Positions 35,268-45,846 are shown, numbered from the stretch's first letter. The stretch: 64,000 nt of DNA from Ignavibacteria bacterium (GCA_015709655.1 CP054181.1:237262-301261); one strand, 5' to 3'. Notes: generated by a model from the letters alone, not told the origin. Made by a program: numbers and translations.

Positions 35268-36758
35268 TTAAACGCCGTACACGCACGCTGCCTTAGCGCC
35301 AATGTAGTCTAAGAAATCTTTCTCGGTTAGCAGTCTGCCGCATACGCGTGAAATAATCTCAGCCGGTTTCTCAGTGCGTCCGTACTGATGGATATTGGTT
35401 CGCAGCCAACTCAGGATCGGTGCAAACGTGCCACTGCTGATTTTTGCGGCCACGTCAGGGATTTCGGTTTTCAACGAATTCCACAGCATTGCACCGTACA
35501 GCTTACCAAGTGTATATGAAGGGAAGTAACCAATTCCGCCAAAGCTCCAATGGACGTCTTGCAGGCATCCCTCGGCATCATTGGCGGGAACCACACCCAG
35601 AAGATTTCTCATGCCGGCATTCCACATCTCCGGGATGTCGGCAACCGTAAGCGTACCGTCCATCAAATCCCGTTCAATCCCAAAACGCAGGATGATGTGA
35701 AGATTGTAGGTAAGCTCATCGCTCTCAACCCTGTTCAGACTGGGACGCATTGCGTTCACTGCTTTGAAGAATGATTCCGGTGTCTGGTCAGCTAACTGAT
35801 CCGGAAAAGCATCTCGTAACTTCGGAAATGCCCAAACCCAGAATTCTTCGCTCCGGGCAATGATGTTTTCCCAGAATAACGATTGAGATTCATGAATTCC
35901 CATACTTGCACCCTCGGCAACCGCAGTGAATTCCAGCTCACGGTTTATTCCCTGCTCGTACATACCATGGCCTGACTCGTGAATGAGGCCAAACAAACAT
36001 GAACGGAGGTCGTTTTCAAAGACCCGTGTTGTCAGCCTGACATCTGTTATTGCAAACGAGGTACAAAACGGGTGGGCACTCAGATCAACGCGTCCGGTTT
36101 CGAACGAAAAGCCCAGCTGTTGAACGATGCTGCGGGCAAATTCCAGTTGCTCATTTTTCGGGTACGAACGATATAACACCGCATCGTGTACCGAACTGGT
36201 GTGCGGACCAATCTTGTCTAACAGAACGCGGGTTCCTTGCGCAAGGGCATCAAAAACCGGATTCAGTGCCTGCACCGACAAGCCGGGTTCGTACAGATCC
36301 AGCATTGCGTTGTATGGGTGTGCTTCATAGCCAAGGTACTCAGCTTCAGTACGCTTCAGCTCGGTAATGCGCTCCAGCGCAGGCTGAAACACCGTGAAGT
36401 CGGAACTGAGTCTGGCACGTTTCCATGCGTCCTGACCAAGTGAACTGGCCTTTGCAATTTCCTGAACATGTTTTTGCGGCAGCTTGGTTGCACGCTGTAC
36501 ATCGTTGGCAAACTGCCGGACAACGCCCTGCTGCAGAGGCGACAGAGCCTCTGCTCCGGCCATGGCCTCCTCTAAGGCCTTCCGTGTCTCGTCGGCAGTT
36601 ACATGCGAATGCCGCAGCCCTGCCAGTGCTGATATCTGTTCTGCTCTTGCCTCGGCAGCACCGTCCGGCATATAGGTTTCCTGATCCCATCCCAGAATAG
36701 CCATTGCGCTATCCAATGAACGGATGGTGTGCATAACCTGTTGTAAGCTTGAATTCAT
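35268..36758 (-). CDS. M32 (Taq) metallocarboxypeptidase
   Basis: Zinc carboxypeptidase that trims residues from peptide C-termini in the cytoplasm. The 496 residues are standard for the M32 family. The zinc motif is HESGH in FGLIHESGHGMYEQG (near residue 260). The family marker DxRxT is in ITDVRLTTR just before it. GIHESQSLFWEN and the late HWSFGGIGYFPSYTLG segment are both conserved. The start follows the queA stop by 6 bases, so queA and this gene form an operon. It is convergent with the PLP decarboxylase, with 47 bases between the stops. Confidence 0.93.
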   Translation of the reverse strand: MNSSLQQVMHTIRSLDSAMAILGWDQETYMPDGAAEARAEQISALAGLRHSHVTADETRKALEEAMAGAEALSPLQQGVVRQFANDVQRATKLPQKHVQEIAKASSLGQDAWKRARLSSDFTVFQPALERITELKRTEAEYLGYEAHPYNAMLDLYEPGLSVQALNPVFDALAQGTRVLLDKIGPHTSSVHDAVLYRSYPKNEQLEFARSIVQQLGFSFETGRVDLSAHPFCTSFAITDVRLTTRVFENDLRSCLFGLIHESGHGMYEQGINRELEFTAVAEGASMGIHESQSLFWENIIARSEEFWVWAFPKLRDAFPDQLADQTPESFFKAVNAMRPSLNRVESDELTYNLHIILRFGIERDLMDGTLTVADIPEMWNAGMRNLLGVVPANDAEGCLQDVHWSFGGIGYFPSYTLGKLYGAMLWNSLKTEIPDVAAKISSGTFAPILSWLRTNIHQYGRTEKPAEIISRVCGRLLTEKDFLDYIGAKAACVYGV

Positions 36759-36764
36759 GAGCGT

Positions 36765-37811
36765 TTAGATTATGAGCATGGCATCGCCATATGCATGGAA
36801 ACGGAATCCGGAACGAATTGCACGTCGGTATGCTTTAAACAAGGCCTCCCTGTCACCCAGGAAAGCAGATGCCAGCAACAAGCCCGGTGAAGCAGGCTGA
36901 TGAAAGTTAGTAATAAAACGATTGGCAATCTTAAACTCGTACGGAGGGTAGATAAATCGGTCGGTCCACCCCTTATTGGGTTTCACGATACCGCTGGTGA
37001 GCACACTGCTCTCCAGCGCACGGGCCACACTCGACCCTACGGCATAGACAAACCGCTTGCTCTTCAGCGCCTTATTGATAATGTCGGCATTATCTTTTGA
37101 AATCTCAAAATACTCACTATACATACGATGCTTGGTGAGGTCTTCCACCTCGATGGTCTCGAACACACCCTGGCCCAGATTCAGGCGGACCGTTGCAATT
37201 TTAATCCCCTTTTTTTCTGCAGCTTTTAACAGTTTGGGCGTGAAGTGCAGGCCTGCTGCCGACGGCGCAATAGACCCAACTTTTTCGGGATTCGCAAACA
37301 CGCACTGATATGCCTCTTTATCCAGCTCTTCCGCATCGCGCTTAAAGTAGTCAGGTAATGGCATCTGGCCGATCCGCTCAATTACCTCATGCAAATCTCC
37401 ATCGTAGGAAAATCGGACGGTGCGCCCTCTGGATGTTGTGTTATCAATGATTTCACAATAAATCTTGTTGTCATCAAAATAGATTTTGTTACCAATCCGT
37501 ACTTTACGGGCTGGCTCTACTAAAACATCCCATATCCGTTCCTGCTTCTTTAACTCGCGGAGCAGCATCACTTCGATTTTTGCATTGGTTTTCTCCTTGT
37601 TACCAAATAAACGAGCCGGAAAAACCTTGGCTTCATTCACCACAATAACATCACCCTTTTGCATATAGTTCAGGATGTCCCGAAAATGCTTCTCCTCGAT
37701 GTCGCCCGTTTCACGGTTAATAATCATTAGCCGCGAGCTGTCGCGCGGCTCAACAGGGTATTTTGCAACAGAGTTTTTAGGTAAAGAATATTTGTATTCA
37801 GACAACTTCAT
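36765..37811 (-). CDS. queA: S-adenosylmethionine:tRNA ribosyltransferase-isomerase
   Basis: Builds the epoxyqueuosine ring on tRNA by transferring the ribosyl part of SAM to preQ1. The start at 37811 gives 348 residues beginning MKLSEYKYSLP, the usual N-terminus. A strong Shine-Dalgarno (AAGGAGAAATC) is directly in front. The frame is open to 37910, but that part is not family-like. Conserved segments are DSSRLMIINR, GDVIVVNEAKVFPARLFG, IAPSAAGLHFTPKLL, NLGQGVF, NFHQPASPGLLLASAF and the C-terminal FRFHAYGDAMLI. It is divergent from uvrB across 116 bases. Confidence 0.95.
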   Translation of the reverse strand: MKLSEYKYSLPKNSVAKYPVEPRDSSRLMIINRETGDIEEKHFRDILNYMQKGDVIVVNEAKVFPARLFGNKEKTNAKIEVMLLRELKKQERIWDVLVEPARKVRIGNKIYFDDNKIYCEIIDNTTSRGRTVRFSYDGDLHEVIERIGQMPLPDYFKRDAEELDKEAYQCVFANPEKVGSIAPSAAGLHFTPKLLKAAEKKGIKIATVRLNLGQGVFETIEVEDLTKHRMYSEYFEISKDNADIINKALKSKRFVYAVGSSVARALESSVLTSGIVKPNKGWTDRFIYPPYEFKIANRFITNFHQPASPGLLLASAFLGDREALFKAYRRAIRSGFRFHAYGDAMLII

Positions 37812-37927
37812 GATTTCTCCTTCGTTAACCGGATTAGTACGATTATGCTGCTCTAATAGTATGCTAATGGCAAAGACTACAAAAATACGGCTTTCTGAAG
37901 CCAACGTCAACGCGTATTTTACAGGTT

Positions 37928-39964
37928 ATGTTCAAACTTGAATCCAAATACAGTCCATCCGGAGATCAGCCTAAAGCAATCGCTGAGCTGACAGACGGGC
38001 TTCGCAGTGGTGAAAAGCATCAAACGCTACTTGGAGTTACAGGCTCCGGGAAGACGTTCACGATTTCAAATGTTATTGCCCAGGTTCAACGGCCAACACT
38101 CGTGATGAGTCCGAATAAAACCTTGGCAGCCCAGCTGTATGGCGAATTCAAGTCGTTTTTCCCCAATAATGCAGTTGAGTTCTTTATCAGTTACTACGAC
38201 TACTACCAACCCGAAGCCTATGTTCCGGCAACCGACGTGTACATCGAGAAAGACATGTCGATTAACGACGAAATAGACAGGCTTCGGTTGCGTGCAACAA
38301 GTGCATTGGTGGAGGGGCGACGGGATGTTATCGTGGTAGCCAGTGTAAGCTGTATTTACGGAATCGGTGCCAAGGAAGACTTTAAAGAGCAGTTATTGTT
38401 TTTAAAAACCGGGATGCCGTTCACACGACAGCAGTTGATTTACCGGCTTAGTAATATTCACTACTCCAGAAACGATTTTGATTTCGTGCGTGGAACGTTC
38501 AGAGTGCGCGGTGATATCGTTGACGTTGCGCCCGCTGGTGAGGATAAACGGGCATTGCGCATCGAGCTGTTTGACAACGAAATCGAACGGCTGTCATGGA
38601 TTGATCAGCATTCCGGTACGCTGATTGAAAAAACCGACTCTGCACTGCTCTACCCTGCCCGCCTGTTCGTTACTACTCAGAATTCACTCAATCGTGCTAT
38701 TGGGGATATTAAGGACGAACTTGCCGATAGACTCAAAGAACTTCGAAGTTTGGGCAAACTAGTGGAAGCACAGCGTCTTGAACAGCGCACGCTCTACGAT
38801 ATCGAAATGATGAAGGAAGTGGGATATTGTTCGGGAATCGAGAATTACAGTATGCACCTCAGTGGCCGGAAGCCAGGCGATCAGCCACATGTACTGATGG
38901 ATTATTTTCCGGATGACTATTTGCTTGTGGTGGACGAAAGCCATGTTACCATACCACAGGTGCGGGCAATGTTTAATGGCGACAGGCAGCGCAAGCTAAC
39001 GCTTGTGGACCATGGTTTCCGGCTGCCTTCAGCTCTGGAAAACAGACCTTTACGGTTTGAAGAATTTGAACAAAACACCAATCAGGTCATTTACGTGAGT
39101 GCAACACCCGGTGATTACGAGCTGGAAAAATCAATGGGGGTTGTTGTGGAGCAAATCATTCGTCCTACCGGTCTGCTGGACCCGCACATTGAAATTCGTC
39201 CGGTCCACACCCAAATCGATGACTTACTCGGTGAAATCCGACGTCGCGCCGAGCGTAACGAACGCGTTCTTGTAACCACACTCACAAAACGGATGGCTGA
39301 GGACCTGACTGACTACCTTCAGAACTTCAGAATTCGTGTAGCCTATATCCACAGCGATGTTGATACACTGGAACGCGTTGAAATCATACGCGGACTTCGC
39401 TTAGGCAATTTTGACGTGCTTGTGGGCGTAAACCTTCTTCGCGAAGGACTTGATATGCCCGAGGTTTCGCTGGTGGCTATCCTTGATGCCGACAAAGAAG
39501 GTTTTTTACGAAGCCAGAGATCGCTAATGCAGACGGCGGGACGTACTGCCCGCAATGCCGGTGGTTTAGTGATTTTTTATGCTGATTCAATGACCGACTC
39601 AATGCGCAGTGTAATTGACGAAACAAACCGAAGACGCGAGCTGCAGCAACAATACAACAAAACGCATGGTATAAACCCCGTCACCGTCTATAAGTCACTC
39701 GAAGAAATTCTTGAAAGCACGTCAGTTGCTGATATCCAGCATCAAAGAGAACAAAAACTGAAGGCAGTGCAGGCGCAACAACTCCGCAAGGCGGCAGAAC
39801 CTCTGGCAAAATATCTTACGTCAGAGCAGCGCACAGATCTTGTTGAACAACTGTTTGCAGAAATGAAGTCTGCTGCCAGGGATCTGGATTTTGAAAAAGC
39901 AGCTGCTCTTCGTGACGAAATAGCAGCACTGAAAGCTCTTGACGAAGCTAAACACCAACAGTAA
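37928..39964 (+). CDS. uvrB: Excinuclease ABC subunit B
   Basis: Damage-verifying helicase of nucleotide excision repair, working with UvrA and UvrC. It has 678 residues. Walker [12 protein letters not shown] is near residue 38. The damage-sensing beta hairpin region [21 protein letters not shown] is near residue 92. The Walker B-type VVDESHV is at about 337, and helicase motifs V/VI are in [13 protein letters not shown] and QTAGRTARN. The UvrC-interacting UVR domain closes the protein ([19 protein letters not shown]). All motifs are intact. The convergent glycosyltransferase stop is only 15 bases after the uvrB stop. Confidence 0.97.
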   Translation: MFKLESKYSPSGDQPKAIAELTDGLRSGEKHQTLLGVTGSGKTFTISNVIAQVQRPTLVMSPNKTLAAQLYGEFKSFFPNNAVEFFISYYDYYQPEAYVPATDVYIEKDMSINDEIDRLRLRATSALVEGRRDVIVVASVSCIYGIGAKEDFKEQLLFLKTGMPFTRQQLIYRLSNIHYSRNDFDFVRGTFRVRGDIVDVAPAGEDKRALRIELFDNEIERLSWIDQHSGTLIEKTDSALLYPARLFVTTQNSLNRAIGDIKDELADRLKELRSLGKLVEAQRLEQRTLYDIEMMKEVGYCSGIENYSMHLSGRKPGDQPHVLMDYFPDDYLLVVDESHVTIPQVRAMFNGDRQRKLTLVDHGFRLPSALENRPLRFEEFEQNTNQVIYVSATPGDYELEKSMGVVVEQIIRPTGLLDPHIEIRPVHTQIDDLLGEIRRRAERNERVLVTTLTKRMAEDLTDYLQNFRIRVAYIHSDVDTLERVEIIRGLRLGNFDVLVGVNLLREGLDMPEVSLVAILDADKEGFLRSQRSLMQTAGRTARNAGGLVIFYADSMTDSMRSVIDETNRRRELQQQYNKTHGINPVTVYKSLEEILESTSVADIQHQREQKLKAVQAQQLRKAAEPLAKYLTSEQRTDLVEQLFAEMKSAARDLDFEKAAALRDEIAALKALDEAKHQQ

Positions 39965-39979
39965 CGATTGTTTTTAGTA

Positions 39980-41233
39980 TCAACGGTTGCTGTTTTTTGC
40001 TGCAATAATCTCCGAATAGATATCCAGCAGTTTCTGCGTAGCCGATCCCCATGAATAGCTGTCCACTGCCATTTCGCGAGCTGCATTAGCCATCGCCCTA
40101 CCCATAGCACCATCATGCATACAGCGAACACAGGCATCTGCAAATGCCCTGGCGGTATCAGCAATCAGAACGTGTTTGCCTGACTCAACGGGTACTCCTT
40201 CAGCACCGGCAGATGTAGAGACAACCGGGATGCCATGAGCCATATTCTCAAGAAGTTTAATACGGACACCACTGCCACTCAGAATTGGAATGATGGCAAC
40301 ATCAAGAGTTGCCAGAAATTCACCGGCATCGGCAACAGGTCCGTGAACAATTACACGGTTTCCATCATGCAGCTTAAGTATCTCATCTACGGGAGCACGG
40401 CCTGCAATGTGGACCTGAATTCCGGGATCGGATTCCCATATCAGTGGTGCTACCGACCGTACAAACCATAGAATGCCCTCAACGTTGGGCGGCCATTCAA
40501 GACTGCTTACCAGACCAAGACGTTTAGTGGGTGGGTCCGGCCGACGAACCATTGCCGGGATATCCACACCCGGTACGATGGTCCGCACGATTCTCGCATC
40601 GGTATTATGCAAAAACCAGTCTGTATCAACATCCGAAACAGTAGCAACACCGTCAACAACCTGCGCTACCTTCCTTTCGTACAGCTCTGTCTGCCGGGCT
40701 AGGAATCTCCTGTACAGCCTGTGATGCAAGGGAGTAGAGCCATCACCGGCAAGCTGCTTAATAATGCGGAATTCAACATTATGGGCGCGGTACAGCACCG
40801 GCGGGAAAACCCCCTCACCCATGATGTGTTTGGCTGCTACAACAGGCCACACCGTGGGCAAATAATCTGCATGCACAACCTCTGGCATTTCATCACCAAT
40901 CCTTCGAGCCAGCATCCTTGCCATTTCTGCACTCTGAAACCGGCGCATCGTGTAGGGAGCCCTTCCCAGTGATGAGTAAAGGGGCTCGGGCGTGCTGGTT
41001 AGTGCTTTTAGGGCTCCCGTCAGCGAAATCGACGTGTCAATATCTACAGCATCGTACCTGTCCACAAAGGGCAGAATATCCTGTGAGGTAGCACGGTGCC
41101 TGCTTGTATTCAGCGCTACAAACCAGATGGTATGGCCGGCAGCCTTCAGCTCCCGAACCTGGTAGAACGTACTTGACGAACCACCGTCCAACGGGAATGA
41201 CGGTACCCGTGGAGCTACATATAAAACTTTCAT
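39980..41233 (-). CDS. Family 4 glycosyltransferase
   Basis: A 417-residue GT-B fold enzyme similar to sugar transferases of exopolysaccharide clusters. It opens with VLYVAPRVPSFPLDGGSSSTFYQVRELKAA-type N-domain features. The C-domain has GLVSSLEWPPNVEGILWFV (nucleotide-sugar side), HIAGRAP, and the donor-binding PILSGSGVRIKLLENMAHGIPVVST with the conserved glutamate. Codons before the ATG show AAAGGAAA, a usable ribosome site. It is divergent from the Wzz-like gene and probably belongs with that polysaccharide cluster. It has the same architecture as the product of 55152-56360, so the two are likely paralogues. Confidence 0.85.
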   Translation of the reverse strand: MKVLYVAPRVPSFPLDGGSSSTFYQVRELKAAGHTIWFVALNTSRHRATSQDILPFVDRYDAVDIDTSISLTGALKALTSTPEPLYSSLGRAPYTMRRFQSAEMARMLARRIGDEMPEVVHADYLPTVWPVVAAKHIMGEGVFPPVLYRAHNVEFRIIKQLAGDGSTPLHHRLYRRFLARQTELYERKVAQVVDGVATVSDVDTDWFLHNTDARIVRTIVPGVDIPAMVRRPDPPTKRLGLVSSLEWPPNVEGILWFVRSVAPLIWESDPGIQVHIAGRAPVDEILKLHDGNRVIVHGPVADAGEFLATLDVAIIPILSGSGVRIKLLENMAHGIPVVSTSAGAEGVPVESGKHVLIADTARAFADACVRCMHDGAMGRAMANAAREMAVDSYSWGSATQKLLDIYSEIIAAKNSNR

Positions 41234-41343
41234 GGTTGTTTCCTTTCAGAACTCATCAGCTTCCCGGATGCACCGATGACAGTAAGAATCATGACATATA
41301 CTGGAGTCAACACAGGATCCACCGTTGCAAATGAGACAACCAT
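41230..41343 (-). CDS. Possible 37-residue membrane peptide upstream of the glycosyltransferase
   Basis: A short frame with one hydrophobic stretch (VVSFATVDPVLTPVYVMILTV) and a polar, basic tail (KLMSSERKQP). Its TGA overlaps the glycosyltransferase ATG as ATGA, the same junction used by many real gene pairs in this window. A TATATTTA box lies about 27 bases before the ATG. The frame could also start at 41421, adding 26 residues. There is no family match that I recognise, and chance cannot be excluded. Confidence 0.25.
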   Translation of the reverse strand: MVVSFATVDPVLTPVYVMILTVIGASGKLMSSERKQP

Positions 41344-41433
41344 ACGTGTTCTTTTTGCCCACACGAACCTAAATATACCACCGTCATCAACTGCTGTGCG
41401 TAATTTGCATCTTATTCCCAAAACACATTTTAC

Positions 41434-42552
41434 ATGACAACACTACCCCCAATGAGTGTAATCAGGAGTTTACTCCGACTGCGATGGTGGATTATTGGTG
41501 CATCCCTGGTAGCCGGTGTTGCAACCTACCTGTACACGCTGACGATGCCTAACGTTTACAAGGCAACAATCAACTGCGTACCGGCTTCAAGTGACCAGGG
41601 CATGTTTGGTGGTGCTTCAGGGTTAAGTTCGGCACTGAAAGATATCGGGCTTTCAAAACTCACCGGACCCAAGGGTAACACCTATGAATTTGTTGTGGTC
41701 CTTTTTGCGCGACAATTACGTGACTCGATGATATCGGAGTTTAGGTTAGCTGAGCAGTACGACATGGTTGGGAAACCAATGAAGGATGTCCGCGAAGCAT
41801 TCGAATCTGACCTGGAAGTGGTATTGCGGTCCGAAGGCAACTACGAAATCTCCATTTGGAGTACAGATCCTCAGAAATCCGTTACCATGTGTAACAGATT
41901 TGTTGCCCTGGCCAACACTGTTGCCAACAACGTCTTCCGTCAGGACGCTTCAAAATCACTGGTCTATCTGCAGGCCCGCCTTCATGTGATTGACTCGGTG
42001 CTTGCGGCGCTCACGGATTCAATTGGCAATTACTCAAAAACGTATTTGTTATTCTCGCCCGAAGACCAGGCTACCGCATCTGCCAAGGCATTTGCCGACG
42101 CACGTGCAAGCCTCCTCCAGCAACAAACAGTTTTAGGCATTCTGGAAGGCTCGTACGGACCGGACGATCCGCAGGCCAAGGCTCAGAGGTCATTGGTTGA
42201 CGGAATTAGCAAGCAGATTAACGACATGACCACAAAGCCCGGTTTCTTTGGCAACTTCAGTCTTAAGGATGCCGCGGGCCTGGGTGCATCGTTTATGCGG
42301 CACGCCGCCGAATTCGAAGCCTATACAAAGCTCAAAGCTTTTGTACTCCCTACGTACGAGCAAGCCAAGTTGGATCAGGCAAAGAATACTCCCAGCCTTC
42401 TTGTGCTCGACACCCCGGTCCCGGCAGAAAAGAAGGACAGACCTAAGCGTATGCTCATAACAGCCGGTGCAACACTTGGCACCGGGATCCTGTTTGTCAG
42501 CATCGTCATGTTTGTGCTGGGCTGGAAGAATATGGTACGAAAAGCAGCCTGA
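41434..42552 (+). CDS. Wzz/GNVR-type polysaccharide chain-length or transport protein
   Basis: A 372-residue inner-membrane protein that probably controls chain length or export of a surface polysaccharide. It has helices at both ends (about residues 17-36, RLRWWIIGASLVAGVATYLYT, and 340-362) flanking a long periplasmic region. The N-terminal Wzz domain includes KATINCVPASSD and the segment ending IWSTDPQKSVTMCNRFVALAN. The middle is helical. There is no C-terminal tyrosine kinase domain. It is followed 4 bases later by the O-antigen ligase-like gene, forming an operon with PBP2. Confidence 0.78.
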   Translation: MTTLPPMSVIRSLLRLRWWIIGASLVAGVATYLYTLTMPNVYKATINCVPASSDQGMFGGASGLSSALKDIGLSKLTGPKGNTYEFVVVLFARQLRDSMISEFRLAEQYDMVGKPMKDVREAFESDLEVVLRSEGNYEISIWSTDPQKSVTMCNRFVALANTVANNVFRQDASKSLVYLQARLHVIDSVLAALTDSIGNYSKTYLLFSPEDQATASAKAFADARASLLQQQTVLGILEGSYGPDDPQAKAQRSLVDGISKQINDMTTKPGFFGNFSLKDAAGLGASFMRHAAEFEAYTKLKAFVLPTYEQAKLDQAKNTPSLLVLDTPVPAEKKDRPKRMLITAGATLGTGILFVSIVMFVLGWKNMVRKAA

Positions 42553-42556
42553 TTAT

Positions 42557-43933
42557 ATGATGCCTTTGTATATCACTGGCGGTTTCCTTGCCCTTGGGTT
42601 GTTGGTTCTTGGTTCGTACCTAATGATACGCTACCCGAAGGTTTGGCTGGGTGCTGTTCTCCTCGTTCTTGTTGGTTTTTTCGCAGATACCGGCGTCGGC
42701 TTATCGGCATCTGAAGTTGTCTCGGGTGCGTTTGTCATTGGCTCTCTGATTGTTTGGACACTCTATAAAATTGGAAGTGGCTACACCTTTGTCCGTTCAT
42801 GGACCGATCGTTTCCTGGTAGCGTTTATCATTCTCTCCGTCACGAATTTGATTGTGGCCCTCCTCAATGGAATTAACGTTGGTGACTGGACCGTTGAATG
42901 GCTGATACTGTTTTTATTGCTGTATTATTTCCCGCTCCGTGAATATTTCGGACGTAGCGAGCAAACCTTCAGACAATTCTTAGTCCTTTCAGCTCTTAGT
43001 TGCCTGCTCATGTTGGGATACACTGTTGCCGATTACTATATGCGTACGCAGGACGGTTACATTTATGCGTACCAGGTCCTGAACTCGAGAAGCCGCTTGT
43101 TTGCTCCAATGTTTGTGTTTGGCGTTTTAATGGGCATACCCGTGTTATTCTATTCAAAAAGCATTGTATCACGACTCACGCTCTTTGTATTTATTCTATT
43201 AAATCTTGCAGGTATTCTCCAGTCCTTTACCCGAACGCTATGGGCATCACTCCTTGCCGGCATACCATTGCTCATACCTTTTTTTCGTCTGCGTCAAAAC
43301 CTGGTCATTGCTGCAACCACGGTTGCTCTTGGTATTAGCGTTTTTACCATTGCCAGCATTGTCAACCCCAGAATTACAAGTTTGGTTGTTCAGCTGATCG
43401 AAGAACGATTTATGTCGTCGACCCAGCTCTCCGGTGGTGACTTTTCGTTTGAAACGCGGGTGAACGAAGTAACTGCGGCAATGAAAGACATACGTCGCTA
43501 TCCGTTAGGGGGTGCCGGTCTGCATGCAAAGGTCATTTCCTGGGCGCCAATTTACAGTTACACAAATGAAGCATCGTTTATTCATATTGGCTACGTGTAT
43601 CTGTTACACAAATTTGGTCTGGGACTTACCCTGATAATGATGACGGTGCTGATCGGCTTCAGTATCCGCAATATCCTGGCAGCGTATCGTATTTTTAAAG
43701 ACCGAAAGGATTTAACCCTTGCCAGGGCTATTACAATAGCAATGCTTGCCATGCAACCAACACTGTATGCCTCAATCTTTACGGCAGAGCTATTTGATCA
43801 GCGCTACGGGATTTTTATACTGGTATTTTATTTTACGTTTATCGAAATCAGCTCATCCCTTATCAACAAAGAGGAAGAGTCTGCCAACTCCGGTAAACCG
43901 CTCATCAATCCTGAGAATGTAATTACAGCATGA
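42557..43933 (+). CDS. O-antigen ligase/polymerase-like membrane protein
   Basis: A 458-residue polytopic membrane protein with about ten to twelve hydrophobic segments and a large periplasmic loop (about residues 290-350, VNEVTAAMKDIRRYPLGGAGLHAK), the layout of Wzy/WaaL proteins. The PLGGAG segment after the RxxxxR-like stretch is typical of this family. The start MMPLYITGG at 42557 is taken because the earlier part of the frame overlaps the Wzz-like gene and is polar. The stop overlaps the PBP2 start by 4 bases (ATGA), linking polysaccharide assembly and cell-wall synthesis in one transcript. Whether it polymerises or ligates glycan cannot be told from sequence. Confidence 0.75.
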   Translation: MMPLYITGGFLALGLLVLGSYLMIRYPKVWLGAVLLVLVGFFADTGVGLSASEVVSGAFVIGSLIVWTLYKIGSGYTFVRSWTDRFLVAFIILSVTNLIVALLNGINVGDWTVEWLILFLLLYYFPLREYFGRSEQTFRQFLVLSALSCLLMLGYTVADYYMRTQDGYIYAYQVLNSRSRLFAPMFVFGVLMGIPVLFYSKSIVSRLTLFVFILLNLAGILQSFTRTLWASLLAGIPLLIPFFRLRQNLVIAATTVALGISVFTIASIVNPRITSLVVQLIEERFMSSTQLSGGDFSFETRVNEVTAAMKDIRRYPLGGAGLHAKVISWAPIYSYTNEASFIHIGYVYLLHKFGLGLTLIMMTVLIGFSIRNILAAYRIFKDRKDLTLARAITIAMLAMQPTLYASIFTAELFDQRYGIFILVFYFTFIEISSSLINKEEESANSGKPLINPENVITA

Positions 43934-45846
43934 TTGGTCAGGCTCTCCATGGTGACTTTGGTTCTACAACACGTCAGCGAATTCTGAAGTGGTTGGTTTT
44001 CCTCATGGCCGGTGTTTTTATCCTTCGCCTGGGGTGGCTTCAGATTATCCAGGGCGGTGCATATCGTCTGCGTGCCGAAGCACAGGCCATCAAGCAAATT
44101 AAAATCGAACCGTTTCGCGGAATGATGATTGACCGCAACGGTATTCCAATTGTGCAGAACATACCGGGCTTCTCCGTAACGGTAACTCCGTATCAGTTTA
44201 CCAGTGTTGTTGCCGTGCGACTGGCCAAAATTCTTGGTGTACCCGACAGTGTGATTCGGGCCGACGTTGCCAAGGCTGCACGGTTTAACAGATTTAATCC
44301 GGTAAAGTTTGCTGCCGGACGTGATATTGACTTCAGCACCATGAGTGCTATCGAGGAGCAGCGCGACTTTCTCCCGGGTGTTGACGTGATCACTGATCCC
44401 AAACGCTCGTATGATATTACCGGTAATGCCGCCCACCTTCTTGGTTATTGCAGAGAGGTTAGCGAATATCAACTAAAAGAACTTGGTGATGCCTATGACC
44501 CCGGTGACCTGACGGGAAAAACCGGACTCGAGAAGTCATACGAAGCCTACGTGCGCGGTCAGAAAGGCCTGCAGTTTGTTGCCGTGAACAACCGCGGACA
44601 GCGGGTGTCAAGTTTTAACGAAGGAAAGAGTGACGTTCCAACGCGCCGTGGTTTTGATCTGCAGCTTGGCCTGGATGCCAAACTGCAGTCATTGGCAGAA
44701 AAACTGCTGGAGGGTAAGCGTGGTGCCGTTGTTGCTATCGACCCGAATAATGGTGAAATACTTGCTTTTGCAAGTATGCCCGACTTTAGTCTGCGTGAAC
44801 TCAGCGGGCGTACGTCACGGGGGTATTACAACCAGATTGCTTCTGATCCCGACAAGCCTTTGTTTAACCGGGCATCAATGCCTAACTATCCGCCAGGCTC
44901 TACATGGAAAATGCTTGTTGCTCTGGGATGCCTGCAGGAAGGTTTAATAACCCCCAATACCGTGTTGCACTGCGGTGGTGCGTATAACTATGGAAACCGA
45001 AGCATGGCATGCCACGGTGCCCACGGTGCGGTTACACTGGAACGTGCCATCCAGGTTTCGTGTAACGTGTATTTTGCTCAGTGTGGCATGAAACTCGATG
45101 TTGAGGGCATGAAGAAGTATGGTACCCTGTTCGGCTTTGGACACAAGACCATGGCTGATATCACCGAGGAAGCCTCGGGACTGGTGCCAGGTACAGCGTA
45201 CATGGATAAGCGTTACGGTAAGAACGGATGGTCAAAATACGCTCCGGCAAACTGGGGCATCGGACAGGGCGAAATTCTTACAACTCCGCTGCAGCTTGCC
45301 CGCTACGTTGCCGCAATTGCAAATGGGGGTATCCTACTGCAGCCTCATGCCGTACGATCTGTTTACAACAATGTGTTAAACAAAACCGAAGTCATGCGCT
45401 ATGCCGCAACAGACTTGCACCTTCGGCCCGACTATGTTCGTGCCGTTCAGCAAGGTATGTACAAGGTTGTGAATGAACCCGGTGGTACGGCGTCAAGCCT
45501 GCGAATTCCGGATATCGTCATGTGCGGTAAAACAGGTACGGCTCAGAACCCTCATGGCAGGGATCACAGCTGGTTTGTCTGCTACGCTCCTATGGATAAA
45601 CCGCAAATCGCAATCTGCGCCATGGTAGAAAATGCCGGCTTTGGCTCAACAGTGGCCGCACCGATTGCCACAAAGCTTGTTGAACTATATCTGAAGGGGC
45701 GCTGGCCGGCCGACGTTCGGTCACCCGGCTTTGCTGCTCCCCCGTCTGCCGACTCGGCTCTGCCGGAACAAAAGGAAAAAAGCGATACAGTCAGGAAGCA
45801 GCCGGCATATACAAAAAAAGGACCGTTTATCGTTTCTGAGAAATGA
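43930..45846 (+). CDS. mrdA: Penicillin-binding protein 2 (peptidoglycan transpeptidase)
   Basis: Class B PBP that cross-links peptidoglycan during rod elongation. It has 638 residues with one N-terminal anchor (LVFLMAGVFILRLGWLQII) and a dimerisation domain with FRGMMIDRNGIPI. The transpeptidase domain has the active-site serine in PGSTWKM (near residue 324), the SxN motif as SCN (near 377) and KTG in CGKTGTAQ (near 534). The last 45 residues are Pro/Ser/Lys-rich. Unlike the usual mreBCD-mrdA-rodA arrangement, it stands behind a polysaccharide ligase-like gene and in front of a solute-binding lipoprotein, overlapping both by 4 bases. Confidence 0.93.
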   Translation: MIGQALHGDFGSTTRQRILKWLVFLMAGVFILRLGWLQIIQGGAYRLRAEAQAIKQIKIEPFRGMMIDRNGIPIVQNIPGFSVTVTPYQFTSVVAVRLAKILGVPDSVIRADVAKAARFNRFNPVKFAAGRDIDFSTMSAIEEQRDFLPGVDVITDPKRSYDITGNAAHLLGYCREVSEYQLKELGDAYDPGDLTGKTGLEKSYEAYVRGQKGLQFVAVNNRGQRVSSFNEGKSDVPTRRGFDLQLGLDAKLQSLAEKLLEGKRGAVVAIDPNNGEILAFASMPDFSLRELSGRTSRGYYNQIASDPDKPLFNRASMPNYPPGSTWKMLVALGCLQEGLITPNTVLHCGGAYNYGNRSMACHGAHGAVTLERAIQVSCNVYFAQCGMKLDVEGMKKYGTLFGFGHKTMADITEEASGLVPGTAYMDKRYGKNGWSKYAPANWGIGQGEILTTPLQLARYVAAIANGGILLQPHAVRSVYNNVLNKTEVMRYAATDLHLRPDYVRAVQQGMYKVVNEPGGTASSLRIPDIVMCGKTGTAQNPHGRDHSWFVCYAPMDKPQIAICAMVENAGFGSTVAAPIATKLVELYLKGRWPADVRSPGFAAPPSADSALPEQKEKSDTVRKQPAYTKKGPFIVSEK

